Assembly: GCA_046269235.1 (NCBI GenBank)
Contig: JBJZOS010000001.1
Span: 434,001 to 498,000, forward strand
Source of the DNA: Soonwooa sp032078105
Lineage (GTDB): Bacteria; Bacteroidota; Bacteroidia; Flavobacteriales; Weeksellaceae
Direction: 5' to 3'
DNA length: 64,000 nucleotides
Each line of letters begins with the position of its first letter. The first letter of the stretch is position 1. The notes below the pieces were generated by a model. That model had not been told where the DNA came from, did not search any database, and saw nothing but the letters and a program-made list of their open reading frames with translations. Below are positions 44,741 through 53,577 of the stretch, piece after piece. The position numbers and the translations under genes are program-made.

Positions 44741-44751
44741 ATTCTAAATAA
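44741..44751. promoter_or_regulatory. Half-site of the heme-locus operator before hmuT
   Basis: ATTCTAAATAA is identical to the perfect arm of operator site B. Its other arm matches poorly (4 of 11), so it is only a candidate. Confidence 0.3.
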
Positions 44752-44759
44752 CAATATCT

Positions 44760-45635
44760 ATGAAGAAAGTATTATTAGCAGCGACATTTGCGCTCGCGCT
44801 TCAATCTTGCAAAGAAAACGTTTCTAAAAACACAACAGAATCGCAACTAAGAGTAGAAACACCAAAATCTGCAAACAAAATTGTTAGTTTATCAGGCGGA
44901 ATTACAGAAATCCTAAGCGCACTTGGACACGAGTCTGATATTGTTGGGACAGACGTGACCAGTACTTTTCCTGAAAGTCTGAAAGCTACAGCCAAAGATT
45001 TGGGACACGTTAGGAGTATGACTATCGAACCAATTATGGCAATTAACCCAACTTTGATTATGGCGTCGGAAAAAGATATTAATCCTGATCTTTTAGCAAA
45101 AATGAAATCATCGGGCATCAAAACAGAATTGTTCAAACAAGAATTTTCTGTTGACGGAACTAAAAAGTTGATTGAAGAAGTTGCTAAAGCTATTGGTAAT
45201 ACAGATTATCAAAATTTAAATAACAAAATTGATGCTGATATTAAGCAAATTCAGCCACTTGCGAAAAAGCCAAAAGTACTTTTCATCTATGCGCGTGGTA
45301 ATAATTTGATGGTTTCGGGTAAAAATACAGCAATGTCTAAGCTTATAGAATTGGCAGGCGGAGAGAATGCTTTCAACGATTTCGAAGATTTCAAACCATT
45401 AACTCCAGAAGCGGTGATTAAAGCTAATCCTGATGTTCTTTTCTTGTTCAATAGCGGATTACAAGGTGCTGGCGGTACCGAAGCTGTTCTTAAAATGGCT
45501 GGTGTTGGACAAACCAATGCTGGGAAGAACAAAAAAGTGATAGCAATGGATGGTGGATTGGTGTCGAGTTTTGGACCTCGACTTGGTGAAGCGGCTTTGG
45601 ATCTTAATAAACTTCTAATTGAAAACACAAAATAA
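44760..45635 (+). CDS. hmuT: Heme ABC transporter substrate-binding protein
   Basis: Class III binding protein of 291 residues that delivers heme to the HmuUV importer. An N-terminal signal ends in a probable lipobox (LALQSCKEN). Seen: KIVSLSGGITEILSALGHESDIVGTDVTSTFPES, SMTIEPIMAINPTLIMASEK, LFIYARGNNLMVSGKNTAMS, LIELAGGENAF and ANPDVLFLFNSG, which match HmuT/HemT-type proteins. It begins 31 nt after hmuY. Confidence 0.9.
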   Translation: MKKVLLAATFALALQSCKENVSKNTTESQLRVETPKSANKIVSLSGGITEILSALGHESDIVGTDVTSTFPESLKATAKDLGHVRSMTIEPIMAINPTLIMASEKDINPDLLAKMKSSGIKTELFKQEFSVDGTKKLIEEVAKAIGNTDYQNLNNKIDADIKQIQPLAKKPKVLFIYARGNNLMVSGKNTAMSKLIELAGGENAFNDFEDFKPLTPEAVIKANPDVLFLFNSGLQGAGGTEAVLKMAGVGQTNAGKNKKVIAMDGGLVSSFGPRLGEAALDLNKLLIENTK

Positions 45636-46662
45636 GCTTTTTCTATTCATGTTAGTGGGAGGTTTGCTGCTGGTTCTGTTGGCAGTAACTTCCCTTAATA
45701 TTGGAGTTTTCGACTTTAATGGAAAATCGCCATTCTTTGTTTTGTGGCAGATTATTACAGAAGATTCAGCTTTGTTACTAAGCGACAAATATGTGATTTG
45801 GGACGTCAGGTTAACACGAATTGTTATGGCGATTCTTATCGGGAGTATGTTGGCAGTTTCTGGGACGGCGTTACAAGGTCTTTTCAAAAATCCTTTAGCA
45901 ACCAGCGATTTAATTGGTTTAACCGCTGGTGCAACTTTATTAGCAGCAATTAGCATTGTGTTGGGCGGACATTTTAGAGAATATTTGCCCAACTTTTTGC
46001 AGCTTCCTTTGGTAGGACTTTCCGCATTTGTTGGTGCCTTGTTGGCTATGATCTTAGTTTACAAAATCTCAACAAGTCAAGGCAAAACCAATGTTGTCAT
46101 CATGTTGTTGACAGGCGTTGCGATTACAGCAATCGGTTTTTCGATAACAGGATTTTTAATTTATTTAGCTAAAGATGACCAACTTCGCGATTTAACATTT
46201 TGGAATATGGGAAGTTTAGCAGCTGCAACTTGGACTAAAAATTTGGTGCTTTTTGTAGTATTAATCATTAGTTACAGTTTCTTGTTACCAAAGGGAAAAG
46301 CACTTAATGCGATGATGTTGGGAGAGAAAGATGCAGAACATTTAGGAATTAATGTTGAAAGCCTCAAAAAACAAATCGTTGTTATCACGGCCTTAATGGT
46401 TGGGACTTGCGTGGCATTTTCAGGAACAATTGGTTTTGTAGGACTTATCGTTCCTTACATTTTAAGACTAATTTTTAAATCAAATTATGTCATGATTCTA
46501 CCATTGTCAGCTATTTTTGGTGCCGTTTTATTACTAATTGCGGACACCATTAGTCGCAGTATTGTGGCACCAACCGAGTTGCCAATTGGGATTTTGACAG
46601 CCTTATTAGGTGGACCAATTTTCATTATTATTTTGTTAAAACAGAAAAAATCAATCCGATGA
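45619..46662 (+). CDS. hmuU: Heme ABC transporter permease (FecCD family)
   Basis: Polytopic permease of 347 residues with about nine or ten transmembrane helices. Seen: VIWDVRLTRIVMAILIGSMLAVSGTALQGLFKNPLA, TNVVIMLLTGVAITAIG, FWNMGSLAAATW and the coupling helix region MMLGEKDAEHLGI. The TTG start at 45619 overlaps the end of hmuT by 17 nt and keeps the first helix whole; the first ATG (45649) would cut into it. Confidence 0.92.
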   Translation: MKTQNKLFLFMLVGGLLLVLLAVTSLNIGVFDFNGKSPFFVLWQIITEDSALLLSDKYVIWDVRLTRIVMAILIGSMLAVSGTALQGLFKNPLATSDLIGLTAGATLLAAISIVLGGHFREYLPNFLQLPLVGLSAFVGALLAMILVYKISTSQGKTNVVIMLLTGVAITAIGFSITGFLIYLAKDDQLRDLTFWNMGSLAAATWTKNLVLFVVLIISYSFLLPKGKALNAMMLGEKDAEHLGINVESLKKQIVVITALMVGTCVAFSGTIGFVGLIVPYILRLIFKSNYVMILPLSAIFGAVLLLIADTISRSIVAPTELPIGILTALLGGPIFIIILLKQKKSIR

Positions 46663-47438
46663 TAGAGGCGCATCAAATCAATTATAAACATAAAGATTTC
46701 CATATTCTCAAGGCGGTTGATGTGTCCTTAGAATATGGAGAATTTCTCGCCATTGTGGGTCCGAATGGCGCTGGCAAATCAAGTTTGCTGAGCATCTTAG
46801 CCAATGAAATTAAAGAACATGCCGAACAACAAATTTTATTTAAAAACAAAAAAATAAAAGATTGGAAGATTATCGATCTGTCACATCATAAAGCAAAGTT
46901 TTCGCAACATCATAGTAACGATATTCCGTTGCTTGTAAAGGATGTTGTCATGATGGGACGTTATCCATATTTTGATAGTGAAGCTAAAAATGAAGATTAC
47001 GAAGCGGTTAATTTTGTGATGATTGAAACAGATATTTTGCATCTTCAAAATCGAGATTATAATTCGCTTTCTGGTGGCGAAAAACAACGCGTCCACCTAT
47101 CAAGAGTCTTAGCACAACTTCACAATGAGGTGGCTCATAAATTAATATTTTTGGATGAACCGCTTAATAATCTGGATATTAAACATCAATACAAAACATT
47201 ACAATTAATTAAAAACTTCACAGCAAAGGCTAATTCTGCAGTTGTCGTTTTGCACGATCTTAATTTGGCTGCGCAATTTGCAGATAAGATTTTGTTGATG
47301 AAAGCAGGAAAAGTTGTGGCTTCTGGAAAACCGAATGAAGTTTTTACCCCCGAAAAAATTTCTGAAACTTATAGTTTTCCTTGTAAGATTTGCGAAAATC
47401 CGATTAATAAAAATCCGATGATCATTTTCGGAACATAG
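46659..47438 (+). CDS. hmuV: Heme ABC transporter ATP-binding protein
   Basis: ATPase of 259 residues. Walker A in IVGPNGAGKSSLLSI (about 33-47), Q-loop region VVMMGRYPYF, signature LSGGEKQRVHLSRVLAQL, Walker B KLIFLDEPLNNLD and switch His in VVVLHDLNLAAQFADKILL. The start codon overlaps the hmuU stop as ATGA, indicating coupling. Confidence 0.95.
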   Translation: MIEAHQINYKHKDFHILKAVDVSLEYGEFLAIVGPNGAGKSSLLSILANEIKEHAEQQILFKNKKIKDWKIIDLSHHKAKFSQHHSNDIPLLVKDVVMMGRYPYFDSEAKNEDYEAVNFVMIETDILHLQNRDYNSLSGGEKQRVHLSRVLAQLHNEVAHKLIFLDEPLNNLDIKHQYKTLQLIKNFTAKANSAVVVLHDLNLAAQFADKILLMKAGKVVASGKPNEVFTPEKISETYSFPCKICENPINKNPMIIFGT

Positions 47439-47467
47439 TTTTTTATAACATTAAATACTTTTTAAAA

Positions 47468-48493
47468 ATGAGTACAATTAATCAAACTTTAAAAGAAAAA
47501 TGGAATCAGTTAAAAACTGAACATCCAAGACTTAGAATAAGAAATGCTGCCCAAGAACTGGGCGTTAGCGAAGCTGAATTGTTGATGACAGATTTGGGCG
47601 AAACAGTCACTTTTTTGACACCAGATTTTTCTGGGATTTTAACTGATCTAGAGGTTTTGGGAAAAGTGATGGCGTTGACACGAAATGAAGAATGCGTCCA
47701 CGAAAGAAAAGGAATTTACAAAAATGGAGATTTTTCTAGTCCCCATGCACAATTGTTTGTTGGCGAAGATATCGATCTAAGGATTTTTCTTAACTCTTGG
47801 AAGTATGCTTTTGCAGTGGTAGATGGCGACAAAAAAAGCTTGCAATTTTTTGGGAAAGATGGTTTGGCGCTTCACAAGGTTTATTTAACAAAAGATAGTA
47901 ACCATGCAGCTTTTGACGCTTTGGTGGAGAAATACAAAGCAGAAGATCAAGATCCTAATATTCTTTTCGAGACGATGCCTGCAAAAGCACAAGAAAAGCC
48001 AGATTCAGAAATTGATGTTGAAGCTTTCCAAAAAGCTTGGTCCGAGTTGAAAGATACGCATGATTTCTTTTCAATGACGAGAAAATTTGGCGTTTCGAGA
48101 ACACAAGCTTTGCGTTTGGCTTCACCAGAATTTGTGACAAAATTAAAAGCTTCGGCTGTCGAAATAGTGTTAAATAAAGCGTCAGAAGAAAAATTACCAA
48201 TTATGGTTTTCGTGGGAAATCGCGGAATTATCCAAATCCATACAGGAGAAGTTAATAAGATTTTTTGGCAAGGAAGCTGGATTAATGTGATGGATCCAGA
48301 TTTTAACTTACATCTTGATACTTCAAAAATTGCTGAGGTTTGGTTGGTTAAAAAGCCGACAGAAGACGGATTGGTACATGCGATTGAAGTCTTTAACGAA
48401 GAGGGTGATTTTATTGTTCAGTTTTTTGGAAAAAGAAAACCAGGGATGCCAGAGTTGGAAGAATGGCGAAATTTAGCGAATGCCTTAAGTTAG
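47468..48493 (+). CDS. hmuS: Hemin-handling protein of the HmuS/ChuS family
   Basis: Cytoplasmic heme-degrading or heme-carrier protein, 341 residues in two similar halves (about 1-170 and 180-341). The N-terminal half shows LKTEHPRLRIRNAAQELGVSEAELL and VMALTRNEECVHERKGIYK; the second half TRKFGVSRTQALRLASPEFVTKL and IMVFVGNRGIIQIHTGEVNKIFWQGSWINVMDPDFNLHL. The repeat pattern is typical. It closes the transport operon, 29 nt after hmuV. Confidence 0.93.
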   Translation: MSTINQTLKEKWNQLKTEHPRLRIRNAAQELGVSEAELLMTDLGETVTFLTPDFSGILTDLEVLGKVMALTRNEECVHERKGIYKNGDFSSPHAQLFVGEDIDLRIFLNSWKYAFAVVDGDKKSLQFFGKDGLALHKVYLTKDSNHAAFDALVEKYKAEDQDPNILFETMPAKAQEKPDSEIDVEAFQKAWSELKDTHDFFSMTRKFGVSRTQALRLASPEFVTKLKASAVEIVLNKASEEKLPIMVFVGNRGIIQIHTGEVNKIFWQGSWINVMDPDFNLHLDTSKIAEVWLVKKPTEDGLVHAIEVFNEEGDFIVQFFGKRKPGMPELEEWRNLANALS

Positions 48494-48690
48494 CTTTTTG
48501 CTAAATTTTACATTTATTGTTGTGCGCTGTATTTTGTGACAGTCGTCGCTTAGAGTGATTTTTCGAAATGACATTCAGGAAAATTCTATCGAAAATACAT
48601 AGCAACTTTTTTTATTACTACTTTTAATGATGCTAGACCGTTTTGTTTTTTTTAATTTCAGAGCGGTCTTTTAATTTATATTTTTATAAC

Positions 48691-49560
48691 ATGAGAAAAA
48701 TAGTTTTAGTTTTAATAACATTTTTGGCGATTGGTTTTAAAGCGCAGGACTTTAAAGCTTTTCAGTTTTATAACAAATCAGGAAAGGAAATTAACGCCGA
48801 AAAAATGATAAAATCACTTTTGGATTACGATGTCATTTTGTTTGGTGAGTATCATAATAATTCTATTAATCATTGGTTGCAATTGCGGTTAACAGAAGCT
48901 TTGTTTGAGAAAAATAAAAATTTAGTTCTCGGTGCAGAGATGTTCGAGCGTGATAATCAATCAGGACTAAATCAATATTTATCTGGAAAATTAGATGTTA
49001 AAAAGTTGAAAGATTCTGTTCGACTTTGGAATAATTTTACGACAGATTATCAACCGCTTTTAGATTTTGCTAAATCAAAAAAACTAGAATTTATCGCTAC
49101 AAATATTCCTCGAAAATTTGCTTCTCAAGTTGCAAAACAAGGTTTGGAATCGCTAAATCAACTTCCAGATTCTGACAAAATTAACATGGCAAAACTTCCT
49201 ATTGATGTGACTGTAGAAACACCAGGATATTCCGAAATGAAAGCCATGATGGGTGATCACGCTGATGAAATGAAAGTCATGAATTTTGTAGCTGCACAAG
49301 CGGTGAAAGATGCAACAATGGCAGAATCTATTCTTAAATCTTGGACCGCTGGAAAACTTTTTGTGCATTACAACGGGAATTATCACAGTAAAGAATATGG
49401 CGGAATCTTTTGGTATTTGAAGAAAGCAAATCCGAGTCTAAAAGTAGCGGTGATAAGCCTTGTCGAAAGCGAATCAAAAGACTTGAGTTTTCCCAAAAAA
49501 GATTTTGTCCCAACAGAATTTAATTTGATATTGCCATCTGATATGACAAAAACTTATTAA
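48691..49560 (+). CDS. ChaN-family iron/heme-associated protein
   Basis: Exported protein of 289 residues (start MRKIVLVLITFLAIG at 48691, signal to FKAQ). The ChaN/DUF399 core is visible: YDVILFGEYHNNSINHWLQLRLTEAL, LVLGAEMFERDNQSGLNQYL, PLLDFAKSKKLEFIATNIPRKFAS and the second metal or heme region FVAAQAVKDATMAESIL and HYNGNYHSKEYGGIFWYLKK. In other bacteria ChaN-like proteins bind heme and are iron-regulated. It has no lipobox cysteine. It lies 197 nt after hmuS and may belong to the same regulon. Confidence 0.85.
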   Translation: MRKIVLVLITFLAIGFKAQDFKAFQFYNKSGKEINAEKMIKSLLDYDVILFGEYHNNSINHWLQLRLTEALFEKNKNLVLGAEMFERDNQSGLNQYLSGKLDVKKLKDSVRLWNNFTTDYQPLLDFAKSKKLEFIATNIPRKFASQVAKQGLESLNQLPDSDKINMAKLPIDVTVETPGYSEMKAMMGDHADEMKVMNFVAAQAVKDATMAESILKSWTAGKLFVHYNGNYHSKEYGGIFWYLKKANPSLKVAVISLVESESKDLSFPKKDFVPTEFNLILPSDMTKTY

Positions 49561-49579
49561 ATTTATCTTCAAAAAAACT

Positions 49580-50203
49580 ATGAAAACATTTTTACTGCTT
49601 GTCACGATTTTTCTTAATTGTTTTGGTTTTGGACAAAAATATACAGCGTCCGAAATCAAATTAATCAATTCGAATGATAAAAACTCGGCCCTTCCAATTT
49701 ATCACACAACCGACGAGCATCAACATTCGGTTTTATTGTCGATGTCAAAATATGTTAATCCAAAAGATCCGCATACGACGACTTTGGTTAATCGTATGAA
49801 GTTGACGTTATTGGCGACAGATGGCGGTGTTGGGATTGCTGCGCCGCAAGTAGGTGTTAACCGAAATGTGATTTGGGTTCAACGTTTTGACAAGGCAGGT
49901 AATCCACTAGAATATTTTCTAAATCCTAAGATTCTTTGGAAGTCTGCTATTCTTAACCTTGGTCCAGAAGGCGATTTGTCGATTCCTGATTTTAGAGATT
50001 TGTTTTATAGAAGTCAAGTCATTCAGTTAGAATATTGGGATTTGTCGGGTAAGAAAATGACCGAAATTGTCGAAGGTTTTACGGCAGTTATTTTCCAACA
50101 CGAGATCGATCATTTATCAGGAATTTTAATTCAGGACAAGAGCAAAAACGAGACAGATTCTAATATTATTAAAGTAGATGCCTTCAAAAGATTGCCATTG
50201 TAA
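49580..50203 (+). CDS. Exported peptide-deformylase-like protein, altered metal motif
   Basis: The 207 residues begin with a clear signal peptide (to FGFGQ, residue 19), unlike cytoplasmic deformylases. The deformylase motifs are GVGIAAPQVG (motif 1) and QHEIDHLSGIL (motif 3, both His and Glu present). Motif 2 reads EGDLSIPD where the family has EGCLS, so the metal-ligand Cys is Asp. The protein cannot have the standard Fe/Zn site and, if exported, would not meet nascent peptides. A changed activity or loss of activity is inferred. It lies 19 nt after the ChaN-like gene. Confidence 0.85.
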   Translation: MKTFLLLVTIFLNCFGFGQKYTASEIKLINSNDKNSALPIYHTTDEHQHSVLLSMSKYVNPKDPHTTTLVNRMKLTLLATDGGVGIAAPQVGVNRNVIWVQRFDKAGNPLEYFLNPKILWKSAILNLGPEGDLSIPDFRDLFYRSQVIQLEYWDLSGKKMTEIVEGFTAVIFQHEIDHLSGILIQDKSKNETDSNIIKVDAFKRLPL

Positions 50204-50266
50204 TAGAAAGTGCACGAAATTTGCAACGTCTTAAAAAATAATTTTTAACTTAAAATATTATAAACT

Positions 50267-50608
50267 ATGCGATTAATTATCAATTTACTTATTACCGCTG
50301 TATCAGCGTTTTTGTTAAGCAAAATTTTGTCAGGCGTACATTTTCAAGATTTCACATCGACGATTATTTTTGCTATCGTTTTAGGGATTCTTAATATGTT
50401 GGTTCGTCCAGTTTTAGCGATTTTGTCGTTACCAATTACGATCTTAACTTTAGGACTTTTCTCGTTGGTTATCAATGCTGTTATCATTTTGCTTTGCGAT
50501 CATTTTATGGATAGTATGACGGTTGATGGCTTTGGATGGGCGTTCTTATTCAGTATTCTATTGTCGATTGTGACGGCTGTTTTCGGAGCTTTATTCTCCA
50601 AAGATTAA
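50267..50608 (+). CDS. Phage-holin-4-2-like small membrane protein
   Basis: Membrane protein of 113 residues with four hydrophobic helices (LIINLLITAVSAFLLSKIL, STIIFAIVLGILNMLVRPVLAIL, LPITILTLGLFSLVINAVIILLC, GWAFLFSILLSIVTAVFGALF). The NxLVRPVL and P-I-T-I-L-T-L-G-L motifs are typical of this family, found outside phages in many bacteria. Function unknown. Confidence 0.88.
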   Translation: MRLIINLLITAVSAFLLSKILSGVHFQDFTSTIIFAIVLGILNMLVRPVLAILSLPITILTLGLFSLVINAVIILLCDHFMDSMTVDGFGWAFLFSILLSIVTAVFGALFSKD

Positions 50609-50631
50609 GTTTTAAAACAATGAAATAATGT

Positions 50632-50663
50632 AATCCGTGGTTTTTTGCTACGGATTTTTTTTG
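50632..50663. terminator. Terminator between convergent genes
   Basis: AATCCGTGG (50632-50640) pairs with CTACGGATT (50648-50656) with one G-T pair, then T residues. Confidence 0.82.
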
Positions 50664-50664
50664 T

Positions 50665-51387
50665 TTATAAAATGACTTTCTTCCACGAAATGACGTCTAC
50701 ACCTTTTGAATAGTGTGTCAAATCTGGTTTTCGGTTGGTAAAGTCAATGTTTCCGAATTTATATTTTGTTTCTAAATTTTTAATTTTAACATCATTAATT
50801 TCCCATTCTTTATGATGAATATCGTAACGGATATTTTGTCCGTTATGTTGCAAATACAGGCAATATCGCTCTGTTAACCAAATATCAAGATTCGTTTTTT
50901 GTTTTATAGGTTTTCCTACTTCGTAATCGATGTGGAGTTTTAGGTCTTTTGAATCGAGTTGAGAGTCATATTGTCCCGAACTTCTTTTCATATTTGCTTT
51001 TTGATAAGGAAGTCCCGACAGTTCTTTTGCAACCAAACAAGATAATAGTTTTTGCCCTTCGATATTAATGAAAAAAACGCCCTTTTTACCATCGTTATCG
51101 ATATAAGTTCTGGTATTAACTTCATCAAAATTTGATAAAAAAGAAAGCGATGGTAACAATCTTGGACGGATTTTTTCCATGCTGAAAGCAACAATAGAAA
51201 TATAATAATCGCCATCAATTTGGTCTAAATTAAAAGCCTCTGGTACTAACTTTCGCAAGCTTTCATAATCGACTTTCCAATGCAGAAAAACGGCGAGATT
51301 CCACTCTTGATAATACTGGAATTGTCCTTCTGGTAAAGGATATGGACGATGTTGAATGTTTGATAGTAAGGATGTTATGTAACTCAA
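50665..51387 (-). CDS. DUF2071 (YqjF-like) family protein
   Basis: The 240 residues follow the DUF2071/acetoacetate decarboxylase-like fold: NLAVFLHWKVDYESLRKLVPEAFNLDQIDGDYYISIVAFSMEKIRP, EVNTRTYIDNDGKKGVFFINIEG and LSGLPYQKANM, with a C-terminal LTHYSKGVDVISWK. No enzymatic role is known. It follows the amino acid permease gene by 12 nt and is probably co-transcribed. Confidence 0.85.
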   Translation of the reverse strand: MSYITSLLSNIQHRPYPLPEGQFQYYQEWNLAVFLHWKVDYESLRKLVPEAFNLDQIDGDYYISIVAFSMEKIRPRLLPSLSFLSNFDEVNTRTYIDNDGKKGVFFINIEGQKLLSCLVAKELSGLPYQKANMKRSSGQYDSQLDSKDLKLHIDYEVGKPIKQKTNLDIWLTERYCLYLQHNGQNIRYDIHHKEWEINDVKIKNLETKYKFGNIDFTNRKPDLTHYSKGVDVISWKKVIL

Positions 51388-51399
51388 TCGATCAGATTT

Positions 51400-52806
51400 T
51401 TAAGAAGACTTTTTATTGATGAGTAAATATACGGGTAATCCTATCAAGATCAAACCTAATCCTGGCCAAGTGTATTGTGGTTTGTAAACAAATAAAAGTA
51501 CACAAAACGAAATACCTATTATTAAATAAATGGCTGGTGTAATAGGGTAGAGCCAAGTTTTGTAACCACGCTCTAGGTTCGGTTTTTTAATTCTGAGATA
51601 GATAACACCAAAAACGGTTAACATGTAAAATAAAACAATAACAAATGATATCATATCTAATAAATCGCCGTACTGACCGCTAAGACAAAGCAAACTTGCC
51701 CAAATCCCTTGCATCCACAGTGAATTGGCAGGAACATTAAAACGATTACTTTTGATAGCTGCTTTTAAAAATAAACCATCTTTTGCCATGGTCTGGAAAA
51801 CCCGTGCACCAGCCAGGATAATTCCATTAACACATCCAAACGTCGAAATCATAACCAAAATTGCCATAATAATTGTCCCTGCAGTTCCGAAGATTTTTTC
51901 GGCAGAAGCGACAGCAACACGGTCATTAGCTGCAAAAGCGATGTCGTCGCGCGTTAATGTATTAAGATAAACGAGATTAACCAAGAGATACAAAATCATG
52001 ACAGATGTTGTCCCAATAATCATCGCGCGAACAACATTTTTGCGGGGATTTTCGATTTCGCCAGAGACAAAAGTTACGTTTTCCCATGCGACAGAACTAA
52101 ACACGGAACCTACCATTGCTGCTGCAATACCGCCAAGAACTGTTGTACCCGATATTGAAAGCCAACTTGCGGACTCTTTGTGACCATTAATTTCGGTTCC
52201 GAAATTCTGAAAAGCTTCCCATCCAAATTTGAAATTACTCGCCAACTGCGACTGGTCAACCAAAATAAATCCTAAAGCAATCAATCCTAAAAGCGCAATA
52301 ATCTTGGAAGACGTGAAAATATTTTGTAACATTTTCCCACTTTGTACGCCTCTGGTATTGATAAAACTTAATAAAAGAATAATCCCAATCGCAAGAATCT
52401 GTATCCAAGTTATTTTAAAACTTCCGCTTTGGAAAAGTGGTGCGGCATCGTTAAGACTTGGGATGAGATAAGCTGTAAACTTTCCAAAAGCAACCGCAAT
52501 TGCTGCTATGGTTCCGGTTTGGATGACGGTAAAAAGTCCCCAACCATAAAGAAAGCCCATCATTTTTCCGAAAATCTCTATGATGTAGGTGTATTGTCCA
52601 CCAGCTTTCGGAAACATAGCAGACAACTCGCCGTAGCTGATTGCAGCGGCAACTGTCATAAGTGCGGTCAACAACCAAACGACAATTAACCAATATCCAG
52701 AGCCGAGATTACGCATAATGTCGGAGCTTACAATGAAGATTCCACTCCCGATCATTGATCCCATGACAATCATTGTGGCATCCCAGAGTTTTAGTTTCTT
52801 TTCCAT
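51400..52806 (-). CDS. APC-superfamily amino acid permease
   Basis: Inner membrane transporter of 468 residues with 12 predicted helices. Seen: the helix 1 motif MIVMGSMIGSGIFIVSSD, ISYGELSAMFPKAGGQYTYIIE, helix 6 FSSVAWENVTFVSGEIENPRKNV, and FGCVNGIILAGARVFQTMAKDG. The pattern is that of the L-type (LAT)-like antiporters; the exact substrate is unknown. A TATATTTG box lies 14 nt upstream. Confidence 0.92.
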   Translation of the reverse strand: MEKKLKLWDATMIVMGSMIGSGIFIVSSDIMRNLGSGYWLIVVWLLTALMTVAAAISYGELSAMFPKAGGQYTYIIEIFGKMMGFLYGWGLFTVIQTGTIAAIAVAFGKFTAYLIPSLNDAAPLFQSGSFKITWIQILAIGIILLLSFINTRGVQSGKMLQNIFTSSKIIALLGLIALGFILVDQSQLASNFKFGWEAFQNFGTEINGHKESASWLSISGTTVLGGIAAAMVGSVFSSVAWENVTFVSGEIENPRKNVVRAMIIGTTSVMILYLLVNLVYLNTLTRDDIAFAANDRVAVASAEKIFGTAGTIIMAILVMISTFGCVNGIILAGARVFQTMAKDGLFLKAAIKSNRFNVPANSLWMQGIWASLLCLSGQYGDLLDMISFVIVLFYMLTVFGVIYLRIKKPNLERGYKTWLYPITPAIYLIIGISFCVLLFVYKPQYTWPGLGLILIGLPVYLLINKKSS

Positions 52807-52998
52807 AGTTTTATTTGAATCAAATATATAAAAGTCTACATAAACATTAATTATTTGTTAGAAAGTTTATCTTTTTTATAATCTTCAATGTCTTATGTTG
52901 TTAATAATGAATTTTGTTGTAGTCTTCGATATTTTAAAGATTTCGTAATGTTCTACTGAAGGATATGTCCTAAATTTGGGATAGATAAGACAATAATC

Positions 52999-53400
52999 AT
53001 GGAGTTAGAATACAAAAACCACGAAAGCCCCATGCTGAAAGATGGTATTAAAAATTATTTAATCGATATCGACGGAACGATAACAGATGATATCCCAAAT
53101 GAGGAACCTGAAAGAATGTCAACTTGTTTACCTTTTCTTGACGCTTTAGAAACGATTAATAAATGGTACGACGAAGGTCATCAAATTTGCTTTTTCACAT
53201 CCAGGACCGAGGATCTGAAAGCGATAACTGAAGAATGGCTCAATCGTCATGGTTTTAAATATCACAGTATTCTTTGTGGGAAACCGCGTGGTGGCAACTA
53301 TCATTGGATCGATAATCATCTTGTGAAAGCAACGCGCTACAAAGGAAAATTTACTGATCTTGTAGAGAAAAATGTGAGCATTCAGGTTTTTAAAGATTAA
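52999..53400 (+). CDS. Small HAD-superfamily phosphatase-like protein
   Basis: The 133 residues contain HAD motif 1 LIDIDGTITDD (about 22-32), motif 2 FFTSRT, and a Lys in CGKPRGGNYHWIDNHLVKATR. It lacks a cap domain. In some genome annotations such proteins are called phosphoheptose isomerase, which the sequence does not support. A TAAATTTG box at 52971-52978 precedes it. Substrate unknown. Confidence 0.8.
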   Translation: MELEYKNHESPMLKDGIKNYLIDIDGTITDDIPNEEPERMSTCLPFLDALETINKWYDEGHQICFFTSRTEDLKAITEEWLNRHGFKYHSILCGKPRGGNYHWIDNHLVKATRYKGKFTDLVEKNVSIQVFKD

Positions 53401-53428
53401 ACTTAAATAATCAACGGCATAGTATCTC

Positions 53429-53541
53429 TAGCCCCGATGGAAGCGGCATCCTTTGGGGCGAGGTGAGGCGGCGGAGCGTAGCGCAGCCGTTCGAGACTCG
53501 CACCAAAGATAGAGCTGAGAGCGGGATTAGCTCCTAAAAAT
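53429..53541 (+). repeat. Interspersed structured repeat before serA (copy 3)
   Basis: 5' block TAGCCCCGATGGAAGCGGCA and 3' block AGAGCTGAGAGCGGGATTAG then CTCCTAAAAAT, around a GC-rich centre where CTTTGGGGCGAG can pair with CTCGCACCAAAG. It fills the gap between the HAD gene and serA and stands out from the AT-rich surroundings. Confidence 0.65.
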
Positions 53542-53577
53542 ATTTATCAGTTTGACAAAAAAAAGCAATAAAAATAA

